From positions 1 to 64,000 of the forward strand of contig DEJQ01000035.1 of assembly GCA_002353575.1 (NCBI GenBank): a DNA stretch of 64,000 bases. The letters run 5' to 3'. The notes below the pieces were generated by a model. That model made no database searches and was not told where the DNA came from. It saw only the letters and a program-made list of their open reading frames with translations. This stretch comes from Prevotellaceae bacterium UBA2744. Lineage in GTDB: Bacteria; Bacteroidota; Bacteroidia; Bacteroidales; Bacteroidaceae. Positions 7,459 to 17,300 of this stretch are shown in pieces (positions within the stretch are counted from its first letter, which is position 1; each line of letters starts with the position of its first letter). A program made the translations under genes and the position numbers.

Positions 7459-8697
7459 ATGCTAAAGAAATGTTTCCTTTTATTAGCGCTTGCGGCATCG
7501 TCGTCGTTTGCTGCTGAGAGAGTTGAAATCACTGTGAAGAATCCGTCAAAGATGGTGCGTGATTTCGAAGTAGTAGAGGTTCCTATGACCGGCATAAAGA
7601 ATGCGTTCGGAGCTGATGGCTTCATTATCACCGATGCCGACGGCAAGGAGCTGCCTTCGCAGCTGACTGGCAATAATACGGTGCTGTTCCAGGTAAGCGT
7701 GGGCGGGCAGAAAAAGTCGGTTTACTATGCTGTCAAGGGTACGCCAAGCCGATATGAGAAGAAAGTGATGGGCAGACTGTTTACCGAACGTCAGGATGAG
7801 TTCGGCTGGGAGAACGACCGAGTGGCATACAGGGTGTTCGGACATGGTGCTGCAGTTGGGTATGACCTGTTTAATAAAAGTACTTCCAGACTGATGCTCG
7901 ACTATTGGTATGCTTCTGAACAGGACGGGGAAATGCGTTCTGTATGCAGGAAACTAAGAGATAGAGGACAGGCAGAACTGGCAGATAAGGTATATAATGC
8001 TTTCTGCTACCATATCGACCACGGACAGGGTATGGACTGCTATACAGTGGGTAATACACTTGGTGCGGGTGCAAATGCGCTGGTTAATGCCGACGGTTCG
8101 CTCTGTCTGCCTAAGTGCTATAAGTCATATGAGATTGTCGATGACGGCCCGCTCCGCTTTTCTGTCAAGTTCACATATCCTGAGGTTGAATATGACGGGA
8201 AAACAGTGATGGAAACACGTCTGATAACCATTGATGCCGGCACAGCCTTCTGTCGTGTGGATGTACGCTATCATGAGATCTCTGCTCCTGTCACGATGGC
8301 ATCGGGTGTGGTGGTGCATAATAGTAATCCTGCTGCATTCGTGGTAAATAAGGAGGCTGGTTATCTGGGCTATGAGGACCTGGGCGACGGCAGTGTGTAT
8401 AATCCCAAATACCGTAAGGAACTGGAACGACAGATGGGTAGGATATATATCGGTACTGTCTATCCTAAACCAGTGTCTGATATGAAATTCACCGACTACA
8501 ATAGCGGTATAGCTGTAGGTCATGTACTTGCCTATGCTCAGGTGAAACCTTTCGAGGACTATACTTATTATTTCGGTTCCGCCTGGAGCGGTAATGAAGA
8601 AACCAGTGTAAAGTCACTCAGGGATTGGGAGGCTCTGCTCAGTAGTCAGGCAACTGTCGTGAGAAATCCGTTGAAGGTTACGGTCAAGGTAAAATAG
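7459..8697 (+). CDS. DUF4861 domain secreted protein
   Basis: 412 residues with a signal peptide (about 1-18, ending SFAA). It matches, from memory, the DUF4861 family of Bacteroidetes pectin and rhamnogalacturonan loci: an opening strand pair VEITVKNPSKMVRDFEVVEV, a YHIDHGQGMDCYTVG block and a C-terminal YTYYFGSAWSG block. The activity of the family is not settled. Placement after CE8 and the KduD-like gene supports a role in pectin oligosaccharide use. A strong terminator follows. Confidence 0.75.
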   Translation: MLKKCFLLLALAASSSFAAERVEITVKNPSKMVRDFEVVEVPMTGIKNAFGADGFIITDADGKELPSQLTGNNTVLFQVSVGGQKKSVYYAVKGTPSRYEKKVMGRLFTERQDEFGWENDRVAYRVFGHGAAVGYDLFNKSTSRLMLDYWYASEQDGEMRSVCRKLRDRGQAELADKVYNAFCYHIDHGQGMDCYTVGNTLGAGANALVNADGSLCLPKCYKSYEIVDDGPLRFSVKFTYPEVEYDGKTVMETRLITIDAGTAFCRVDVRYHEISAPVTMASGVVVHNSNPAAFVVNKEAGYLGYEDLGDGSVYNPKYRKELERQMGRIYIGTVYPKPVSDMKFTDYNSGIAVGHVLAYAQVKPFEDYTYYFGSAWSGNEETSVKSLRDWEALLSSQATVVRNPLKVTVKVK

Positions 8698-8754
8698 AAT
8701 GCAAATGTAGAAAATAGTTCATTTCCTGCCCCGTAATTCAAAAAAAATAAATAG

Positions 8755-8797
8755 AAGTGTAACTTTTCTGTTAAAAAATTGGAAAGTTACACTTTTT
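8755..8797 (+). terminator. Intrinsic terminator after the pectin gene run
   Basis: Stem of 14 positions with one mismatch (8755-8768 against 8782-8795 by complementarity of AAGTGTAACTTTTC), an A/T-rich loop and a run of T into TTTTTATTTG. It closes the run beginning at 3673. Confidence 0.75.
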
Positions 8798-8967
8798 ATT
8801 TGCACTTTTGCTGCCGAATTTGATTCATTGGCATGGAAGCGCTATGCAGTGAAGTGTAGAGATACACATTATTAAGCATAAAGACAAATACAGACGGTGC
8901 GCAAGTGCTGTCTTCAGAATAAAAATAACCTTATTGTTTAACTAATCTTTAAAAACTAACCAAAGTT
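8798..8967 (+). other. Long 5' leader of the large secreted protein gene
   Basis: No gene fits between the terminator and the ATG at 8968. CACTTTTG near 8803-8810 is one base off the -7 consensus, which would give a leader of about 150 bases. A small hairpin GTGTA-GAGA-TACAC lies at 8854-8867. Nothing else is recognised. Confidence 0.4.
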
Positions 8968-11900
8968 ATGAAAAAATCATTACTTACGTTGGTAAGCGTA
9001 ATGCTTACAACAATGAGTGCTTTGGCGCAGTGGGTAGATCCAGTACCTGAGTTTACCTCACCGTCGTTCGATGGCACTCCGCAGTTCCTTTACAACGTGG
9101 AAGCCAAGGGCTTCTTCTGTGGCGGAAATGACTGGAACACTCGTGCGTCCATTTCCCACACATTCGGAGATTCTATTTACTTCCAGCCTGTTACAGAAGC
9201 AGATGGTAAGTATTATTTCCGCTGTTTCCCATCTGTAGCAAAGAAGGGCTTCTTCTTCTTTGTTTCTGCTAACAATTGGGATGCTTCTTGGGTAGATGCT
9301 CCAAACAACGGAAAGTTCAATGAGACTCTCGCTGAATCAGATGCTTATCCGGGTGTTGACAAGTGGAATCTTGCTGTACAGCCCAACGGCTCATACAAGA
9401 TTTACAACACTACTGAGTTGGTTGAGGTTCCTGCTCTTGACCCGGAGAAAGAACATCAGGGCTACTATGGTATAGCTCAGATTTTCTGGGGCGGTCAGCC
9501 TGATACCGATACTCGTGTGTGGTTCTATGATGACTCAAGAACTTTCACAACTACAAACGATGAGGGAGAGGAGATGATCAGACCTGCATTCGAGGGTCTG
9601 TTCTATGACGAGTGGCGCTTTGTAAGTCAGGAAGCTTATGCTGACTGGTTTGCCAAGAAGGAAATCTACGATGCAGCAGTTGCACTTAAAAAGGCTATAG
9701 ATGATACTAAGGCCGCATACGATGGAATCGACGTAACTGATGCTGAAGGTGTGTATAATAATTATGCTTCAACAGCAGAGGAACTGAACAAAGCTCGTAC
9801 TGAACTTATACCTGCTGACATTGAGGCATATGTAAACGGTCAGTTGGATAAAGCTTCAGTTGGCAATCCTATTGAGGTGACAAGCCGTATCGGTTACATT
9901 GAGGATCTGAATGCTATTTCAGCTGGTAACGGTTCTCTTCCTAAGAATGGATGGGTAACTACTAAGACTGACGGTAATTTCCATATCAATACATGGTCAA
10001 CAGAAGGTAATTCAGATGGAACTAACATGACTACTCCATTCATCGAATACTGGAAGGGTAAGGGCAATAACCTCGACAACCAGAAGTTCTACCGCGACCC
10101 TGCCAAGGATGCCTTTACAGGCGAAATTCCTGCTGGCGCTTATAAGATTACTGCTAACATCCGTATTTACAATGAAAGCGGTGCTGAATATGTTGACGGT
10201 GCTTACCTCTTCGGTAATATCAGCCGTACAAGTCTTACCAATCCGACACCTGAGGGAGAAATTCCAACTCAGGCTAATGCTATCGAGGGTGCTACTTATG
10301 GAACCTACAATGGCATGCTTCTTTATTGGAAGGACGGATTCGAGACATACGCTATCGTTCCAGAAGCTAACTCTCTTATATTCGGTGTCCAGACTCAGGA
10401 TGTAAACTTCAACTGGGTGGCTTGTAAGGACTTCAAGGTTTACTACCTTGGTGATTCTTATGAGTCTCTTGACTTTGTTCGTAAGAACACAGAACTCGTT
10501 GCTGACGCATACGATGAATCAGTAATCGCTCAGAAGTCTCTTGTTGCTGAATACAACGCAGCAGTAGCTTCTTATAACTCTGCTACATCTGCTGAGGCTT
10601 TGACTGCAGCTTATGCTAAGATTGCTGAACTGCAGGATAGCGTTGCTAACAACATTGCTGCATACAAGGCTTATGCTGAACGTCTTGAATTCATCGCTAA
10701 TTACATGGGTAACGAGGGTTCTACTCTCGCAGGAGACGAAGTTGACCTTCTGACTGACTACCTCGACGGTGAAGATGGTCCATGTGACGAATATCCAAAA
10801 GGATTCTCTAAATATATCATTGCTGAGCTCGCACTTACAACTCCTGAAATCAAGGCAGAGCTTGAGTTCCTTGATAATCTCTTTAACTCCGCACTTGAAA
10901 ATGGTATGCAAGAAGGTACTGATGTTACTAACCTGCTTGTCAACGCTTCATTCGCAGACGGATTCAAGGGATGGAAGAAGGCTGACGGTAGCGATGCTAA
11001 GGGTAATGTCGATTTCAAGACCGTTGAGGTATATAAGGGTGTAGTTGACTGTCAGCAGACAGTTAAGGCAAAGCCCGGTATCTATGCTATTTCTGTAAAG
11101 GCATTTGAGCGTCCTGCTGGAAATGGTAGCTATGATGGTACAGAAGATGCAAATGTATATGTATTCATGAACAAGTTCAAGTCGCCTGTTATGAATATCG
11201 TTACTGATGCTCTGGATCCTGAAGCTGCTGTTAATAAGACAAACTGTTTCATCGATAATGGAAGCGTTGCAGTAGGTACTTGGCCACTTGACTATGCTTT
11301 GACAGGCATCGATGGCAAGGAAGGATTCTACGTTCCAAACTCAATGGAAGGTGCAAGCTATGCATTCTCTGCAGACCGTTATATTAATACCTGCTATGGT
11401 CTGGTTGAAGATGGCGAAGACATGACCATAGGTATTACTTCTTATGGTAAGTCAATTCCAGAATGGTCTTTGTGGGCAGATTTCAAGCTTACTTACATGG
11501 GTAAGAATGCTGAAGCAATAGCAAGCATTATCGAGTCTATCACAGAAGAGTATTCTATGTATGTTGACAACAGCAAGGCAGACGGGTATATCAACGACTT
11601 GGAAGATGCTGCTGCAGGTGATGCCATCGATAAAGCAGAGGCTGCTCTTTCTTCAACCGATGAAGATGTTTTGTGGAATGCACTTATCGCATTGAACGAT
11701 GCATACGCAAAGACTCAGGACCACGTTGCTCTTATGAAGTCTTTGGTTGATGCTCTTGATGAATTGGAACAGGGAACAAGTGAATTTGCTGAGACTGCAT
11801 CCGATGAAGCATTAAATGCGGCACGGACAGTTCTTGAAGAAGACTATTCTAACTACTCTAACAATGAGATCTCTGACCTGACAGCTAAAGCGAAGGATGC

Positions 11901-12618
11901 TTTGGCTAAGTTGAGAATTCCAAAGGCTAACGATGCAACTGATGATAATCCTGTTGACATGACCAAGACTATCGTAAACGCTGACATCGAACAGGGTGCT
12001 ACAGTTGGTTGGACATGCACTAAGACAGCTCAGAATGGTCCTAACCTTGATGCAGGTATCAATGGTAAGTCAATCGAGTTCTGGAATCCAAGTGCTTCAG
12101 GTACTAACTTCAACATCTATCAGAAGATTTCTTACCTGCCAGCAGGAAAATATGAACTCTCATTCGACGCTTCTAACTCTCTCAATGGTGAGTCTAACCC
12201 AGGAAATGGTGGCCGTGCATTCCTCTATGCAGCTACTTACACAGCTGAAAGCGACACTACTTGGTTCTCATCTGCAGCTGTAGAGCCACAACCGGAAGGA
12301 TGTACAGAAAAGTACAATAACTACTCTGTAATCTTCACGCTTAATGAAGGCGAGGATGTAACTATTGGTGCTAAGTCTTCTGGTACAATGGATGCTCGCT
12401 GGTTCGTATGTGATAACTTCAAGCTGATGTACTACGGTGCTGAAAGTGCTAAGGAAGACTCTGGTAACCCAATGAGTGTTGACGGAATAGAAGCTGCTGG
12501 AGGTCCTAAGATCGTAGCTATCTACACTGTATCAGGTGCTCCAGTTGCAACTCTCCAGAAGGGTCTGAATATCGTTAAGTATGCAGACGGCTCTGTAAAG
12601 AAGATTTTCGTAAAGTAA
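8968..12618 (+). CDS. Large secreted protein with three related beta domains and a T9SS-like C-terminus
   Basis: 1216 residues, function unrecognised. Signal peptide about 1-20 (SALAQ). The N-terminal domain contains FLYNVEAKGFFCGGNDW, a motif I recall from secreted Prevotella proteins. Three beta-sandwich-like domains follow (about 300-500, 640-845, 1010-1160), each ending in the same pattern: WVACKDFKVYYLG, WSLWADFKLTYMG, WFVCDNFKLMYYG. Helical FIVAR-like stretches rich in Ala, Asp and Glu separate them. The last 45 residues (IYTVSGAPVATLQKG...VKKIFVK) resemble a type IX sorting domain. Carbohydrate binding is a guess. Codon use resembles highly expressed genes such as groEL and tuf. Confidence 0.7.
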   Translation: MKKSLLTLVSVMLTTMSALAQWVDPVPEFTSPSFDGTPQFLYNVEAKGFFCGGNDWNTRASISHTFGDSIYFQPVTEADGKYYFRCFPSVAKKGFFFFVSANNWDASWVDAPNNGKFNETLAESDAYPGVDKWNLAVQPNGSYKIYNTTELVEVPALDPEKEHQGYYGIAQIFWGGQPDTDTRVWFYDDSRTFTTTNDEGEEMIRPAFEGLFYDEWRFVSQEAYADWFAKKEIYDAAVALKKAIDDTKAAYDGIDVTDAEGVYNNYASTAEELNKARTELIPADIEAYVNGQLDKASVGNPIEVTSRIGYIEDLNAISAGNGSLPKNGWVTTKTDGNFHINTWSTEGNSDGTNMTTPFIEYWKGKGNNLDNQKFYRDPAKDAFTGEIPAGAYKITANIRIYNESGAEYVDGAYLFGNISRTSLTNPTPEGEIPTQANAIEGATYGTYNGMLLYWKDGFETYAIVPEANSLIFGVQTQDVNFNWVACKDFKVYYLGDSYESLDFVRKNTELVADAYDESVIAQKSLVAEYNAAVASYNSATSAEALTAAYAKIAELQDSVANNIAAYKAYAERLEFIANYMGNEGSTLAGDEVDLLTDYLDGEDGPCDEYPKGFSKYIIAELALTTPEIKAELEFLDNLFNSALENGMQEGTDVTNLLVNASFADGFKGWKKADGSDAKGNVDFKTVEVYKGVVDCQQTVKAKPGIYAISVKAFERPAGNGSYDGTEDANVYVFMNKFKSPVMNIVTDALDPEAAVNKTNCFIDNGSVAVGTWPLDYALTGIDGKEGFYVPNSMEGASYAFSADRYINTCYGLVEDGEDMTIGITSYGKSIPEWSLWADFKLTYMGKNAEAIASIIESITEEYSMYVDNSKADGYINDLEDAAAGDAIDKAEAALSSTDEDVLWNALIALNDAYAKTQDHVALMKSLVDALDELEQGTSEFAETASDEALNAARTVLEEDYSNYSNNEISDLTAKAKDALAKLRIPKANDATDDNPVDMTKTIVNADIEQGATVGWTCTKTAQNGPNLDAGINGKSIEFWNPSASGTNFNIYQKISYLPAGKYELSFDASNSLNGESNPGNGGRAFLYAATYTAESDTTWFSSAAVEPQPEGCTEKYNNYSVIFTLNEGEDVTIGAKSSGTMDARWFVCDNFKLMYYGAESAKEDSGNPMSVDGIEAAGGPKIVAIYTVSGAPVATLQKGLNIVKYADGSVKKIFVK

Positions 12619-12642
12619 TTATTCGATAATCCTAAATAAATG

Positions 12643-12688
12643 AAGGTGCGAGATCAGTTAAGGTCTCGCACCTTTTAATTTTTTTTTT
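12643..12688 (+). terminator. Intrinsic terminator
   Basis: Perfect 11-bp stem AAGGTGCGAGA (12643-12653) with TCTCGCACCTT (12664-12674), a 10-base loop, then TTAATT and a run of nine or more T. Confidence 0.92.
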
Positions 12689-12720
12689 GTGGCGATAACA
12701 TGAGAGTGAAATATTTACGT

Positions 12721-12728
12721 TATCTTTG
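12721..12728 (+). promoter_or_regulatory. -7 element of hflX promoter
   Basis: TATCTTTG is an exact TAnnTTTG match 20 bases before the TTG start. No good -33 element is seen at the usual distance. Confidence 0.55.
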
Positions 12729-12748
12729 CGAAGAAAAAAGATAAGACA

Positions 12749-14068
12749 TTGAAAGAATTTGTAATTTCAGAAGCTAAGGTAGAGACTGCCATATTGGTTG
12801 GTCTCGTCACACCGGAACAAAATGAACGAAGGACTCAAGAGTATCTTGACGAGTTGGAATTTCTGGCTGATACAGCAGGGGCAAAGGTGATACGTCGCTA
12901 CACACAGAAGGTGAGCGGACCGAGTGCTGTGACATATATCGGAACAGGAAAACTGGAGGAGATAGCTCAGTTCATAAAAGAAAAACAAGAAGAAGTTGAT
13001 CAGTATTGGGAGGAACAGGTAGCCTTAGGGAACCCGTATAAAATCACTCAATATGGCGATTATGCAGAGGGACCGCAACCTGTCGGTATGGTTATATTCG
13101 ATGACGAACTGTCAGCTAAGCAGCTTCGCAACATCGAGAAGGTTCTGCAGGTGAAGATTCTTGACCGTACGTCCCTTATCCTCGATATTTTTGCCATGAG
13201 AGCCCAGACTGCTGCTGCTAAGACTCAGGTGGAACTGGCGCAATATAGATATATGCTGCCGCGACTGACACGACTGTGGACTCACCTGGAACGTCAGCGA
13301 GGCGGTAGCGTAGGACTCCGTGGTCCGGGTGAGACGCAGCTCGAAATGGACCAGCGTATCATTCGCAACCGAATGGCTCTGCTGAAAGCCCGCTTGGCTG
13401 AAATAGACACACAGAAGAGTACGCAACGTAAGAATCGCGGTAGGCTGATTCGTGTAGCTCTGGTGGGATATACGAACGTGGGCAAATCGACACTGATGAA
13501 TCTGCTTTCTAAAAGTGATATATTCGCAGAGAATAAGCTTTTTGCAACTCTTGATACGACAGTGAGGAAGGTCATTATAGATAATCTGCCTTTCTTGTTG
13601 AGCGATACCGTAGGCTTTATCAGAAAACTGCCTACAGACCTTGTAGAGTCGTTTAAATCTACTCTGGACGAGGTGCGTGAGGCAGACTTGCTACTTCATG
13701 TAGTAGATATATCTCATCCGGAATTTGAAGATCAGATAAACGTGGTAGAGAAAACTTTGGCGGATCTGGGATGCGCTGAGAAACCACAGCTGCTGGTGTT
13801 TAATAAAATAGATGCTTACACATGGGTAGAGAAGGAGCCCGATGACCTTACTCCACGAACCAAGGAAAATATCCCACTCGATGAACTTATGCAGACGTGG
13901 ATGGCAAAGATGGGTAAGGATGCTTTCTTTATTTCAGCACGCGAGAAAACAAATATTGATGCGTTTCGCCAACTGTTATATAATAATGTACGTGAACTAC
14001 ATGTTCAGAAATATCCGTACAACGATTTCCTATATAGTAATTATGACAATGAAGGCAATATCTCATGA
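12749..14068 (+). CDS. hflX: GTPase HflX, TTG start
   Basis: Ribosome-associated GTPase that splits stalled or heat-damaged ribosomes. The N-terminal HflX domain carries the diagnostic GGSVGLRGPGETQLEMD stretch, followed by a G domain with GYTNVGKST (P-loop), DTVGF and NKID. 439 residues, normal. Homology begins exactly at MKEFVISEAK, encoded TTG AAA GAA, and there is no upstream ATG, so the start codon is TTG. The leader from the -7 element would be about 14 bases. Confidence 0.95.
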   Translation: MKEFVISEAKVETAILVGLVTPEQNERRTQEYLDELEFLADTAGAKVIRRYTQKVSGPSAVTYIGTGKLEEIAQFIKEKQEEVDQYWEEQVALGNPYKITQYGDYAEGPQPVGMVIFDDELSAKQLRNIEKVLQVKILDRTSLILDIFAMRAQTAAAKTQVELAQYRYMLPRLTRLWTHLERQRGGSVGLRGPGETQLEMDQRIIRNRMALLKARLAEIDTQKSTQRKNRGRLIRVALVGYTNVGKSTLMNLLSKSDIFAENKLFATLDTTVRKVIIDNLPFLLSDTVGFIRKLPTDLVESFKSTLDEVREADLLLHVVDISHPEFEDQINVVEKTLADLGCAEKPQLLVFNKIDAYTWVEKEPDDLTPRTKENIPLDELMQTWMAKMGKDAFFISAREKTNIDAFRQLLYNNVRELHVQKYPYNDFLYSNYDNEGNIS

Positions 14069-14101
14069 TACTGCCTTCACTGTCTATTTTGAGCTGTAGT
14101 G

Positions 14102-15085
14102 CTATTTAGTTATAAAGATATAGCGGACTTTATGCATTAGCCTGTAAACGTTGTTGTAGAACCAGAAAAGCATGAATGCTGTGATGCAGCCTGTGATACT
14201 GTCGATAACGTAATGTGCCATAATATATACTGTGGCGAGACAAAGCAGTATGTGGAATGGAAGCAAGCAACAGAAAAGAATCCTGTTGTGTGTTTTCCAT
14301 GCCATTATCATTGTGACGGTGCTCATGCCTACATGACTGCTCGGAAAAGCTCCTACGGGGTTCTCGCCGGCTAATTGCACCCTGTGTACCAATTCGCTGA
14401 ATACACCTCGAATCTCTGCGTGGATGATATCAGTGTTCAGGTCGTTATGGTATGCGAAGTAATTGCCCAAGTCGGGATAGATGCCGTTACGGGCTGCCTC
14501 AAGACCTATCGCTTTGAAATAGTAGTAGGGGCCTGCAACAGGAAATAATTCAAAACACAGGTAATAGGAAAAGAATGACGCCATAAAGATGAATATGTAG
14601 CGTTCTGAGTCTTTATACCTGCGTACGAGACAGAAGAGCAGCACTATCGACATGATGTAGTAGTAGCTGTAGTAGCCCATGTTGAATGCCTCGTACCAAA
14701 AGAGTGAGGTGACATGTTTGCAAAATTCTATAGACGGCTGGAAACCGAAGAGTAACCAGTCTATATTCGCGAAGATGTGATCAAAGTACGAGTGACACCT
14801 GGCAAAGATGTATGTCTCCGGATACCAATATACCAAGAGAAGCAAATGGGGCAATATACGCATGAGCCATGTGATTCTGCATGGGTAAATGTGGTGTATG
14901 ACATAAAACAAAAGCATGAATGCCATGAACCATATTCGTATGTTTATGATTTCGAAAGGCTTCTCAATAGAGTTCCATAATAGTAATGTCATAACGGTTG
15001 TTATGGCAATATAGAGAGTCGTGACGATTTCACTGACAGTAAACTCGTTTCGCTCTTCACGGGTAAAATATCGTTTCAGTTTCAT
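14102..15085 (-). CDS. PAP2-superfamily membrane phosphatase / inositol-phosphoceramide-synthase-like
   Basis: 327-residue integral membrane protein with about six to eight hydrophobic segments. The PAP2 motifs GAFPSSHVG and MAHYVID lie near the C-terminus. The layout (long N-terminal membrane part, motifs late) resembles the Aur1-like branch that transfers head groups to ceramide, which is plausible because Bacteroidales make sphingolipids, but the substrate cannot be read from sequence. Its ATG overlaps the pyrH stop by one base (TGATG), so it is translationally coupled as the last gene of the dxs operon. Confidence 0.8.
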   Translation of the reverse strand: MKLKRYFTREERNEFTVSEIVTTLYIAITTVMTLLLWNSIEKPFEIINIRIWFMAFMLLFYVIHHIYPCRITWLMRILPHLLLLVYWYPETYIFARCHSYFDHIFANIDWLLFGFQPSIEFCKHVTSLFWYEAFNMGYYSYYYIMSIVLLFCLVRRYKDSERYIFIFMASFFSYYLCFELFPVAGPYYYFKAIGLEAARNGIYPDLGNYFAYHNDLNTDIIHAEIRGVFSELVHRVQLAGENPVGAFPSSHVGMSTVTMIMAWKTHNRILFCCLLPFHILLCLATVYIMAHYVIDSITGCITAFMLFWFYNNVYRLMHKVRYIFITK

Positions 15086-15795
15086 CAGTTGTGTACTAAG
15101 GTGCCTATATTCTCTCCGTCAATTACTTTCTTCAGATTCCCTACAATGTCCATGTTGAAGACGTAGATAGGTAAATTATTCTGCATACACATTGCTGTGG
15201 CTGTAATGTCCATTACCTTCAGTCCTTTGGCTATTACATCGGCATAGGTGATATCTGTGAATTTTGTAGCTTTAGGATCTTTCTCAGGGTCGGCAGTGTA
15301 GATACCATCCACTCGGGTACCCTTCAGCATTACGTCAGCTTCTATTTCAATACCGCGAAGACTTGAGCCAGTGTCGGTGGTGAAGTATGGGCAGCCGGTA
15401 CCAGCTGACATGATGACTACTTTACCTGATTTCATGGCTTCGATTGCCTTCCATTTGGTGTAGAACTCGCCTATAGGTTCCATGCGAATGGCAGTCAGAA
15501 CAATATTTGGTTGTCCGATTGCATCAAGGGCACTACTTAATGCCAATGAGTTGATGACTGTGGCACACATACCCATCTGGTCACCCTTTACACGGTCGAA
15601 ACCCTTGCCGGCTCCGCTGAGACCGCGGAATATGTTTCCACCGCCTATTACTATACCAATCTCCACTCCCATGTCGGCTATTTCCTTAATCTGTCGTGCA
15701 TAGTCGTTGAGACGTTCTGCGTTAATACCTTGTTTTTGCTCACCTGCAAGACTCTCGCCTGAGAGCTTAAGCAGTATTCTTTTAAATTTTTTCAT
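15085..15795 (-). CDS. pyrH: UMP kinase
   Basis: Bacterial UMP kinase of the amino-acid kinase fold, making UDP. 236 residues, full length. ILLKLSGESL at the N-terminus, IVIGGGNIFRG, GTGCPYFTTDT and the nucleotide-binding region around GIYTADPEKDP are all present. It is inside the operon dxs-trkA-trkH-pyrH-PAP2, 15 bases after trkH, rather than beside tsf or frr. Confidence 0.97.
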   Translation of the reverse strand: MKKFKRILLKLSGESLAGEQKQGINAERLNDYARQIKEIADMGVEIGIVIGGGNIFRGLSGAGKGFDRVKGDQMGMCATVINSLALSSALDAIGQPNIVLTAIRMEPIGEFYTKWKAIEAMKSGKVVIMSAGTGCPYFTTDTGSSLRGIEIEADVMLKGTRVDGIYTADPEKDPKATKFTDITYADVIAKGLKVMDITATAMCMQNNLPIYVFNMDIVGNLKKVIDGENIGTLVHN

Positions 15796-15810
15796 ATGTG
15801 TATTTATATA

Positions 15811-17292
15811 TTATTTTCTCCAGAAACTTCTAGTGAATAGTATCATGATTGGGAATATTTCCAAACGTCCGATGAGCATCAAGAAGGAACACATCATCTT
15901 GGCGAATGGAGTGAGGATGGCCCATGAATGGACTGGACCGTAATACCCCATACCTGGCCCTACGTTACTGATACTGGACATCGCAAGTCCGAAGGCTTCG
16001 TAATAGTCGAAGTCGGGGTGTACATCGTTGGGCGCAACTCCGAATAGCGCCAGAATGAATGCACCAACAAAGAGAGAACCCACAAAGAGGGTGATGAAGC
16101 CAATAAGGGTCTGAGTAATGGACGGCTGTATTACAGCTCCGTTGATTCGTACCGGCATGATGGCTCGCGGGTGCAGGATATGTGTGAATTCGTTTTTCAA
16201 TATTCGATAGATGATGCTGAGTCTAATGCATTTGAAACCGCCGCTGGTGCTGCCAGAGCATGCCCCGGCAAACATGACAAAGAGGATGATGGGCATAAGC
16301 TGCACGGGCCAGAGAGTGTAGTCACACGATGCCAAACCAGTAGTGGTCTGCATGGAAACGACAGTGAAGAAGCTCTCACGGAATGCCTTTTCTACGTCGT
16401 GGTCAGGATTGTAGAATACAAGTGTTGTCGTGCAGATAAATGTTGCAGCAAAGACAATGAAGAGGTAAGCACGTGCCTCGGCGTCACCCAGGAACGAACG
16501 GATTCGTCCTTTTAGAATGGTGTAATATATCAAAGTGTAATTGATACCAGAGAACAGCATGAATATGGTGAGTACATATTCAATGGCTGGTGAGTTGTAA
16601 ACATCGTGGATGAGTGCTGAATGGGTAGCATATCCTCCTGTAGCTGTCGTGGCAAAGGAGTAGTTTACGGCGTCGAACCATCCCATTCCGCAGATTGCCA
16701 GCGAAAGAATGCAAAGGATTGTGAGCATGACGTAAACAGAACCAATCCAACGGGCTGTAACGGATATGCGGGGGTGTACTTTGTCGTGAAGCGGACCTGT
16801 ACTCTCAGCAGCAAACAGCTTTACTTCGCCTATTCCAAATGCAGGAAGGATGGCGATGGTGAAGAAAATAATTCCGATACCACCTACCCATTGGGTCAGG
16901 CTGCGCCAGAAGAGTATTCCTTTAGGTAAGTTGTCGATTTCATCAAGTATTGTGGCACCGGTAGATGTGAAACCGGACATCGTTTCGAAGAAGGCGCTTG
17001 CCACGTCGGGAGTTACTCCCGATATAAGGAATGGCAGCATTCCTATAATTGTAAAGATAATCCATACACTGGAAACTACCAGATAACCGTCTTTGCGACT
17101 CATATTTGAGCTGGAGCCCTTGCCTGCATAAAATCCGATACTTCCAAGCAGTAATGCAGTGATTATAGGAGGAGTGAATTCCATGACACCTTCACCGTAA
17201 AACCAGCTTACGCACTGACACAAGAACATGAGACCCGCCTCAATGAAGAGCAGACCACCAATAACTTTCAGAATGAGTCTCCAGTTTATCAC
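15811..17292 (-). CDS. trkH: Trk potassium uptake channel subunit TrkH
   Basis: Membrane pore of the Trk K+ uptake system, 493 residues. Four pore-loop repeats of the K+ transporter family are visible, with selectivity-filter glycines in SGFTSTGATI, TTATGGYAT, MQTTTGLAS and SISNVGPGMG. It is immediately downstream of trkA (8-base gap), which encodes its cytosolic gating partner. Confidence 0.96.
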   Translation of the reverse strand: MINWRLILKVIGGLLFIEAGLMFLCQCVSWFYGEGVMEFTPPIITALLLGSIGFYAGKGSSSNMSRKDGYLVVSSVWIIFTIIGMLPFLISGVTPDVASAFFETMSGFTSTGATILDEIDNLPKGILFWRSLTQWVGGIGIIFFTIAILPAFGIGEVKLFAAESTGPLHDKVHPRISVTARWIGSVYVMLTILCILSLAICGMGWFDAVNYSFATTATGGYATHSALIHDVYNSPAIEYVLTIFMLFSGINYTLIYYTILKGRIRSFLGDAEARAYLFIVFAATFICTTTLVFYNPDHDVEKAFRESFFTVVSMQTTTGLASCDYTLWPVQLMPIILFVMFAGACSGSTSGGFKCIRLSIIYRILKNEFTHILHPRAIMPVRINGAVIQPSITQTLIGFITLFVGSLFVGAFILALFGVAPNDVHPDFDYYEAFGLAMSSISNVGPGMGYYGPVHSWAILTPFAKMMCSFLMLIGRLEIFPIMILFTRSFWRK

Positions 17293-17300
17293 CTTTCAGC

